A stretch of DNA of 18,639 bases from DATDMG01 sp036518955. GTDB lineage: Bacteria; Actinomycetota; Actinomycetes; Actinomycetales; Kineosporiaceae. Every line of letters starts with the position of its first letter. Within the stretch, counting starts at the first letter, position 1. The stretch lies in the NCBI GenBank assembly GCA_036518955.1, contig DATDMG010000215.1, positions 1 through 18,639 of the forward strand, read 5' to 3'. This document shows, piece after piece, positions 15,401-18,639 of this stretch. The translations under genes were made by a program, and so were the position numbers. The notes beneath the pieces are model-generated. The model was not told the origin of the DNA. It did not search any database and was given only the letters and a program-made list of their open reading frames with translations.

Positions 15401-15654
15401 AGCACCAGGACGGCGTCCGGCGGCACGCCGTCCCGCTCGATCCGGGCGACGACCGCCTCGACGAGCGTGGTGGTCTTGCCGGTACCGGGCGCTCCGAGGA
15501 GGACGGCCGGGCCGCTGCCCGGCCGCCGCTGCACCACCGCGGCCTGGACGGCGTCCAGCAGCGCCGGACGCTCTGCCGGTGGTCGCCGCGGCGCCACCAG
15601 CCGGACCCGGGGGACGCCCACCGGGGCCGGTGGGGCGGGCGTGGTGGGTGGCAC
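12412..15654 (-). CDS. adnA: AdnA, helicase-nuclease subunit of the AdnAB recombination complex
   Basis: AdnA is the partner of AdnB in end resection. The product is 1080 residues. Walker A GAPGTGKT is at 54-61, motif II reads VVVDDAHES near 265 instead of DExxD, and motif V-like TAQGAAGREWDVVAVAGVQEG precedes AVSRARRHLLV. The nuclease domain has VVVDLKTGKGAP near 962. Cysteines in QRCALRWLL (about 845) and in LCRVCAVRRSC (C-x2-C-x5-C, about 1058) form the pattern that binds an iron-sulfur cluster in AddB-type nucleases. GTG 15654 is the first start in frame; GGAG abuts it directly and TTCGAT lies six bases upstream, so the start is not well fixed and later GTGs are possible. A 4-nt overlap joins it to adnB. 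GC-rich inverted repeats between it and the upstream alkyltransferase-like gene (15726-15753) may be a weak terminator. Confidence 0.94.
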   Translation of the reverse strand: MPPTTPAPPAPVGVPRVRLVAPRRPPAERPALLDAVQAAVVQRRPGSGPAVLLGAPGTGKTTTLVEAVVARIERDGVPPDAVLVLAATRAAAAALRDRICARLARTVREPLARTPHAYAFGLLRRARVLDGDVPPRLISGAEQDRVLAELLAGHQAGEGAPPPWPAALGPAVRALRGFRDELRDLLMRAVERGLGPDDLAALGRRYRRPDWVAAADVLAEYLDVTALATPGAHDPAGIVDAAALLLADDPLLRAAEHEARQFVVVDDAHESTAATHRLLDHLAGGGRDLLVAGDPDTATQTFRGARPRLLAEAAHRWPRSGTAPAPVFVLPTAHRHGEVLREVTVRVAERIGSAGVHRHRRATPADGLLAGLEAGVAEAHVLASPAQEAAYVAGRLRRMHLQERVPWSGMAVVVRSARGTEPLRRALSAAGVPVAVPPAEVPVRDEPAVVPLRLALRCVLDPAELTADVAVDLLTGPIGGVDAVALRRLRQALRAHEFESGGGRGSDALIVEALTEPGTLLLLDPYVARGAQRVAGVLASGREAAARPGATAETVLWGIWQAAGVADSWRRTALGGGPAGVRADRDLDAVTALFEAAARFVDRLPLAGPAEFLAYLEGQDLPADTLADRAPGDDAVALVTAQGAAGREWDVVAVAGVQEGTWPDLRLRSSLLGAQLLADLVDGRTDAAALSSSGQPDGRQVAALRRAVLDDELRLFHVAVSRARRHLLVTAVRSEEELPSPFLDLVDPPDPAAEPGRELTEVPRSMTLPALVAELRATVSDPGAPPGRRTAAAGHLARLAAAGVPGAHPDDWFGLADLTCETPLRADGEPVPVSPSKVEQFQRCALRWLLESAGGTTSSSTAQTVGTLVHELARDVPDGDLARLLELLEARIGRLGLAGGWVGERERERARSMLRKLSAYVRGSGRELVAVEQDARVQVGRAVVRGQVDRLERDAEGRLVVVDLKTGKGAPTSAELFRHAQLGVYQLAVEEGGFAGVAPGEQRSGGAALVQLGTSTKAPGVQAQPALADDDDPGWARALVHGVAEAMAGNRFPATGNGLCRVCAVRRSCPLQPEGRQVGQ

Positions 15655-15763
15655 CTCCGCATCGAAGCACAGCGGACCGACAATCCCCGGGAGGACGGCG
15701 CACGTGTCCGCAAGGAGGCCTTTGTCCGGCGCCGGCGACCCGGCGAACGCCGGTGGTACGACG

Positions 15764-16078
15764 TCACCCGACCGACCGGCCGTCCCACCGGGCCCGGCGC
15801 AGGTCGACCTTGGTGCCGGAGGAGGTCAGCGGGGTCCGCTCCCGGCGGTAGTGGCGCAGCGCCGAGGCCTCGTGACCGGGCGGCGGCGAGCCGTCAGCCC
15901 TCAGCACGCGCCACCAGGCCACCGCGCCGCCCCAGCGGGCCAGCACGGTCCCGACCTGGCGCGGCCCGCCGCGGCCGAGGTACTCGGCGACGTCCCCGTA
16001 CGTCATCACCCGGCCCGGTGGGATGAGCTCGACGACGTCCAGAACGGCCGAGGCGAGCTCGGGGATCTCGTCCGGCAT
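15764..16078 (-). CDS. Alkyltransferase-like protein (ATL/MGMT family, no catalytic Cys)
   Basis: Members bind O6-alkylguanine lesions and hand them to nucleotide excision repair. From ATG 16078 the product is 104 residues, the usual size of stand-alone ATL proteins. It has IPPGRVMTYGDVAEYLG with the nucleotide-flipping Tyr27, GGPRQVGTVLARWGG (recognition helix), and AWWRVLRADG where DNA-repairing methyltransferases read PCHR. The alkyl-accepting Cys is Trp55, so it cannot transfer alkyl groups to itself. The rest of the C terminus is Arg-rich. Starts at GTG 16090 or an ATG 30 nt upstream of 16078 are possible because no strong Shine-Dalgarno marks 16078. It lies between moeZ and adnA on the same strand, matching Rv3204 in M. 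tuberculosis by memory, and fits the repair theme of the region. Confidence 0.88.
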   Translation of the reverse strand: MPDEIPELASAVLDVVELIPPGRVMTYGDVAEYLGRGGPRQVGTVLARWGGAVAWWRVLRADGSPPPGHEASALRHYRRERTPLTSSGTKVDLRRARWDGRSVG

Positions 16079-16118
16079 CCGGTCGCGCACCCCGCCAGCC
16101 TGCCCCATCCGGGCCGGT

Positions 16119-16154
16119 GCGCGCCCGGCGGGCTCGGCGCGCCCGGCGGGCTCG
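16119..16154. repeat. 18-bp perfect tandem duplication between moeZ and the ATL gene
   Basis: GCGCGCCCGGCGGGCTCG occurs twice in direct succession (16119-16136 and 16137-16154). Each unit contains the inverted repeat GCCCG-G-CGGGC. A 12-bp palindrome, GGCGCCGGCGCC, lies next to it at 16160-16171, just beyond the moeZ stop. Together they may act as a terminator or simply reflect replication slippage. Confidence 0.8.
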
Positions 16155-16176
16155 CGGGTGGCGCCGGCGCCCGGCA

Positions 16177-17337
16177 TCAGGAGGTGGGCGGCCCCGGGTC
16201 GATCTCGCGCGCCCAGGCGAGCACGCCGCCGTCCACGTGAACGGCGTCCGGATGCCCGGCGTCCCGCAGCAGTTCGAGGGCTCGCGCCGAGCGGCCCCCC
16301 GACGCGCAGTGCAGGATCACCCGGTGAGCGGAGGTCAGCTCGGCGAGCGCCTCGCCGCTCTCGATCCGGGCGAGCGGCACGTGCACCGCGCCCGGAATGG
16401 TCACGATCGCACGCTCGTGCGCCTCGCGGACGTCGACGAGCACGAAGTCCGCCTCGCCGCGCTCCCGCGTCTGGAGCAGGCGACGGAGCTCGTGGACGTC
16501 GATGACGCCCTCCCGGGCCGCCCCCTGGCGGGCCGGCACGCCGCAGAAGGCCTGGTAATCGACCAGTTGGGTGATCGGCGGCGCGGCCGGGTCGGGTCGC
16601 ACCCGGATCTCCCGCCAGCGCATCGCCAGGGCGTCGTAGACGGCCAGCCGGCCGACCAGCGGTTCCCCGAGGCCGCAGATCAGCTTGACCGCCTCCGTCG
16701 CCATCACCGCACCGACGGCCGCGCACAGCACGCCGAACACCCCGCCCTCGGCGCACGACGGCACCGCCCCGGGCGGTGGGGGCGCCGGGAAGAGGTCCCG
16801 GTAGGTCGGGCCGTGACCGGCCCAGAAGACACTCACCTGCCCGTCGAAGCGGAAGATCGAGCCCCACACCTCGGGCAGGCCCAGTAACGCGCAGGCGTCG
16901 TTGACCAGATACCGCGTCGGGAAGTTGTCCGTGCCGTCGATCACCAGGTCGTAGCCGCGCAGGACGTCCAGGGCGTTGCCGGACTCGAGGCGGAGCCGGT
17001 GCCGGCGGACGGCGACGCCCGGAGTGATCCGAGCGATCCCGTCCGCGGCACTGTCGACCTTGGGCCGGCCCAGGTCCGCGTCACCATGGATCACCTGGCG
17101 ATGCAGGTTCGACGCCTCGACGTCGTCCGCATCGACGATGCCGATGGTGCCGACCCCGGCGGCGGCGAGATACATCAGCACCGGGCTGCCCAGACCGCCC
17201 GCCCCGACCACGAGCACCCGCGCGTTCGCCAGCCGACGCTGCCCCTCCTCCCCCACCCCGGGGAGGATCAGGTGGCGGTGGTAGCGGGCGAGCTGGTCGG
17301 CGGCCAGCGGCGGGCCGGGGGCGACGAGCGGGTCCAT
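16177..17337 (-). CDS. moeZ: MoeZ: ThiF/MoeB-like adenylyltransferase fused to rhodanese
   Basis: MoeZ adenylates the C-terminal Gly-Gly of small sulfur carrier proteins and loads sulfur for molybdopterin, cysteine or other thio-metabolite synthesis. The 386-residue product has an E1-like domain with the ATP-binding GAGGLG at 45-50, the TDNFPTRYLVND segment at 136-147, and Cys195 in PSCAEGG. A rhodanese domain (about 280-380) contains VLVDVREAHE and the persulfide-forming Cys344 in HCASGGRS. The MoeB zinc CxxC pairs are not seen; the equivalent place reads DYQAFCG, as I recall for other actinobacterial MoeZ. ATG 17337 has GGAG only 2 nt away but TAGCCT six bases upstream, suggesting a leaderless message. 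It is first in line on the minus strand, before the ATL gene. Confidence 0.95.
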   Translation of the reverse strand: MDPLVAPGPPLAADQLARYHRHLILPGVGEEGQRRLANARVLVVGAGGLGSPVLMYLAAAGVGTIGIVDADDVEASNLHRQVIHGDADLGRPKVDSAADGIARITPGVAVRRHRLRLESGNALDVLRGYDLVIDGTDNFPTRYLVNDACALLGLPEVWGSIFRFDGQVSVFWAGHGPTYRDLFPAPPPPGAVPSCAEGGVFGVLCAAVGAVMATEAVKLICGLGEPLVGRLAVYDALAMRWREIRVRPDPAAPPITQLVDYQAFCGVPARQGAAREGVIDVHELRRLLQTRERGEADFVLVDVREAHERAIVTIPGAVHVPLARIESGEALAELTSAHRVILHCASGGRSARALELLRDAGHPDAVHVDGGVLAWAREIDPGPPTS

Positions 17338-17343
17338 GTCTCC

Positions 17344-17349
17344 AGGCTA
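17344..17349 (-). promoter_or_regulatory. Leaderless-type -10 element of moeZ
   Basis: On the minus strand TAGCCT (17349-17344), six bases and ATG 17337 repeat the geometry seen at nudC and the phosphotransferase gene. No good -35 is visible; CTGACC lies about 14 nt upstream of it. Confidence 0.45.
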
Positions 17350-17692
17350 GTCCGCCGATGTCCGGTCAGCTCCCGGTCGCTCGGCCGGCGGGCGCGGGGC
17401 TAATAGCGGCTTGCGCGCGCTCGGGGGCTGTTGCTCAGCGTGCCGGTCGGGCGGACGTCGTGCCGGCAGCCGACCCCGACCCGGGTGACCTGACCGGCCG
17501 CCGTCATCCGGACAAGCGCCATCGGGTCGTGCGCGTTCGGCTCCGCCGGGCCGCGACACAGGTATTTCTCCCCAATCCTCAAGACGGCCGGACCGGCGAC
17601 AGTGAACGAAGCCGGGATGGGGCGGCGGCAGGGGGCACCCGGCTACCGCGGCTCTGGAGCGTCCGCCCACCAGGTCATCGAGGGAGGAGCTG
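17350..17692. other. Intergenic region, divergent moeZ / methyltransferase-like gene
   Basis: These 343 nt carry no gene I can support. A 60-codon minus-strand frame with a TTG start (17400-17582) and a 111-codon + frame (17358-17693) lack recognisable motifs. Near 17560-17582 there is a locally AT-richer stretch (GGTATTTCTCCCC) that could belong to a promoter. The last bases hold GGAGG at 17683-17687, the ribosome site of the next gene. Confidence 0.5.
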
Positions 17693-18639
17693 ATGGAGAC
17701 TCTGGGACGTCCCCTGACGGGTGTCCGCACGTCCTCGCTGGGACTGCCCCGCCACCCGAGACTGCCGGGATACGCCGTGGAGAACCGGCGGTTCCTGCGT
17801 CGCTCGGTACGTCAGGCGGTCGCCAGCGGTGTCCGCCAGTTCATCGCGGTCAGGACGGGGCTGCCGACGGATCGTGCCGTCCGGTCGGTGGTGCACGAGA
17901 TCGATCCGCAGGCTCAGGTCGCCTACGTCGACGTCCACCCGGTGCTGCTCGCCCTGCGGCACGGGTTGCTCGACGGCTCGATCGTCCGGGCTCCTTCCGT
18001 GCAGTCCGGCCTGCTGGACCCGAGCGCCCTGGTCGGGGCACCGCAGCGGGACGGGCTGGACCTGACCCTTCCCGTCGGAATGCTCTTGCTCGGAGTGCTG
18101 CACTTCGTGACCGACTGCCAGGAAGCGCAGGTCATGGTGGACCACCTGGTGGACTCGCTGGCTCCAGGCAGCCTCCTGGTGATGTCACATCTGACCGATG
18201 ACTACCCCTCGCCGCAGCTGCGGTCCATCCTGCGGATCTATGAGCGGTCCGTGCTGCCGACCCGGCTTCGCAGTCGGGTGGAACTGGAGCGGCTCCTTGC
18301 CGGGCTGGATCTGCTCGGCCCGGGCGTCGATCTGGTCTCCTGCTGGCAGCGAGGACCGGACGAGGGCATTCCTTGGCCTCCGGAGCTGGTCGCCTGCTGG
18401 GGAGCGGTCGCCCGGGTACGGGGACCGTTCGAACCGAGCGTGCCCCTGCGTCACGAGCCGGGGCAGGGCGGTCCGTCACGCAGCCTGGGCAAGGAACGCG
18501 AGAGTTCACACGTGCTCGGCGCGACCAGCGTCGGCCCAGACGGCGAGCTGGCTGCGGGAGGTGAATCCCAGTTTGAGCAGGATGCGCTCCACGTGCCCCT
18601 CCGCCGTACGCCGGGCGAGGACCAGCCGGTCGGCGATCT
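17693..18639 (+). CDS. Divergent S-adenosyl methyltransferase-family protein (DUF574/PF04672-like), no stop in window
   Basis: The ATG at 17693 has GGAGG 5 nt upstream. The first 250 or so residues follow the actinobacterial family: ENRRFLRRSVRQAV (30-43), GVRQFIAVRTGLPT (46-59), VAYVDVHPVLLALRHGLL, LPVGMLLLGVLHFV, LAPGSLLVMSHLTDD and a C-terminal CWGAVARVRGPF. Two things are odd. Relatives normally begin with a HPARVYDYLLGGKDNF-like segment, absent here, and their SAM loop DIGTGLPT reads AVRTGLPT (52-59), losing the Asp and first Gly. SAM binding is therefore doubtful. Codon use includes more CTT, GAT and TAT than its neighbours. The frame stays open to the window edge, overlapping the luxR end by at least 134 nt; the last part looks like antisense shadow, so a missing stop, frameshift or readthrough near 18430-18500 is likely. 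Confidence 0.62.
   Translation, partial: METLGRPLTGVRTSSLGLPRHPRLPGYAVENRRFLRRSVRQAVASGVRQFIAVRTGLPTDRAVRSVVHEIDPQAQVAYVDVHPVLLALRHGLLDGSIVRAPSVQSGLLDPSALVGAPQRDGLDLTLPVGMLLLGVLHFVTDCQEAQVMVDHLVDSLAPGSLLVMSHLTDDYPSPQLRSILRIYERSVLPTRLRSRVELERLLAGLDLLGPGVDLVSCWQRGPDEGIPWPPELVACWGAVARVRGPFEPSVPLRHEPGQGGPSRSLGKERESSHVLGATSVGPDGELAAGGESQFEQDALHVPLRRTPGEDQPVGD
18506..18639 (-). CDS. LuxR-family regulator, C-terminal HTH fragment
   Basis: Only the last 43 residues lie in the window; the gene continues past 18639. They read IADRLVLARRTAEGHVERIL then LKLGFTSRSQLAVWA, the recognition part of a LuxR/FixJ-type helix-turn-helix, followed by a short tail ending EHV and a TGA at 18508-18506. The pattern IAxRLVLxRRTxExHVxxILxKLGF is strongly conserved among actinobacterial LuxR regulators, including large ATP-binding ones, so the N-terminal type (receiver, ATPase or other) cannot be told. 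It is convergent with the methyltransferase-like frame, which overlaps it. Confidence 0.88.
   Translation of the reverse strand, partial: IADRLVLARRTAEGHVERILLKLGFTSRSQLAVWADAGRAEHV

Noticed and set aside
10694..16026. Very long + strand frames opposite adnA and adnB (10694-13813, 12361-16026)
   Set aside because: They mirror the codon pattern of the minus-strand genes, show no domain and have no ribosome sites; the helicase-nuclease genes explain the region.
17400..17582. Minus-strand 60-codon frame with a TTG start before the methyltransferase-like gene
   Set aside because: No Shine-Dalgarno, a rare start codon and no family resemblance; kept as intergenic.

Overview
The window is high-GC actinobacterial chromosome. 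GC-rich third codon positions, many GTG starts, a WhiB7 regulator, mycoredoxin, the paired AdnA/AdnB helicase-nucleases and a ThiF-rhodanese MoeZ all point to Actinomycetota. From memory of M. tuberculosis, the order moeZ - alkyltransferase-like - adnA - adnB - nudC - mrx1 - uvrD2 - whiB7 is the conserved neighbourhood Rv3206c to Rv3197A. The closest genus cannot be fixed from sequence alone; a Geodermatophilaceae-like member is only a guess.

Layout. (1) 1-1303: a quinone oxidoreductase on + with palindromes upstream and a strong hairpin after its stop. (2) 1448-2745, minus strand: the whiB7 unit. Reading in the direction of transcription it has a promoter with an AT-rich box beside the -35, a leader ORF of up to 116 codons whose end carries a tandem peptide repeat, an intrinsic-terminator-like attenuator, alternative CCGCGG pairings near the ribosome site, whiB7, and a small basic ORF overlapping whiB7 by ATGA. 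(3) 2722-5949: uvrD2 on minus, divergent from mrx1 and a kinase-like gene on +. (4) 5983-8849: nudC on minus, divergent from a macrolide-phosphotransferase-like gene that overlaps an endonuclease/exonuclease/phosphatase-family gene. (5) 8942-15654: adnA-adnB on minus, overlapping by 4 nt. (6) 15764-17337: an alkyltransferase-like protein and moeZ on minus. (7) 17693-18639: a divergent S-adenosyl-methyltransferase-family ORF on + with no stop in the window, running into the 3' end of a LuxR-type regulator on minus.

Functional themes are DNA repair (UvrD2, AdnAB, alkyltransferase-like protein), thiol and sulfur chemistry (mycoredoxin, MoeZ), nucleotide or RNA-cap clean-up (NudC), and antibiotic stress (WhiB7, with a macrolide-kinase-like neighbour). 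The most interesting part is the whiB7 leader: it has the parts expected of ribosome-mediated attenuation, but its leader ORF is long and carries three in-frame LSAV(R/Q)F repeats just before the terminator. Three genes (nudC, the phosphotransferase, moeZ) share a TANNNT-N6-start arrangement typical of leaderless actinobacterial mRNAs.
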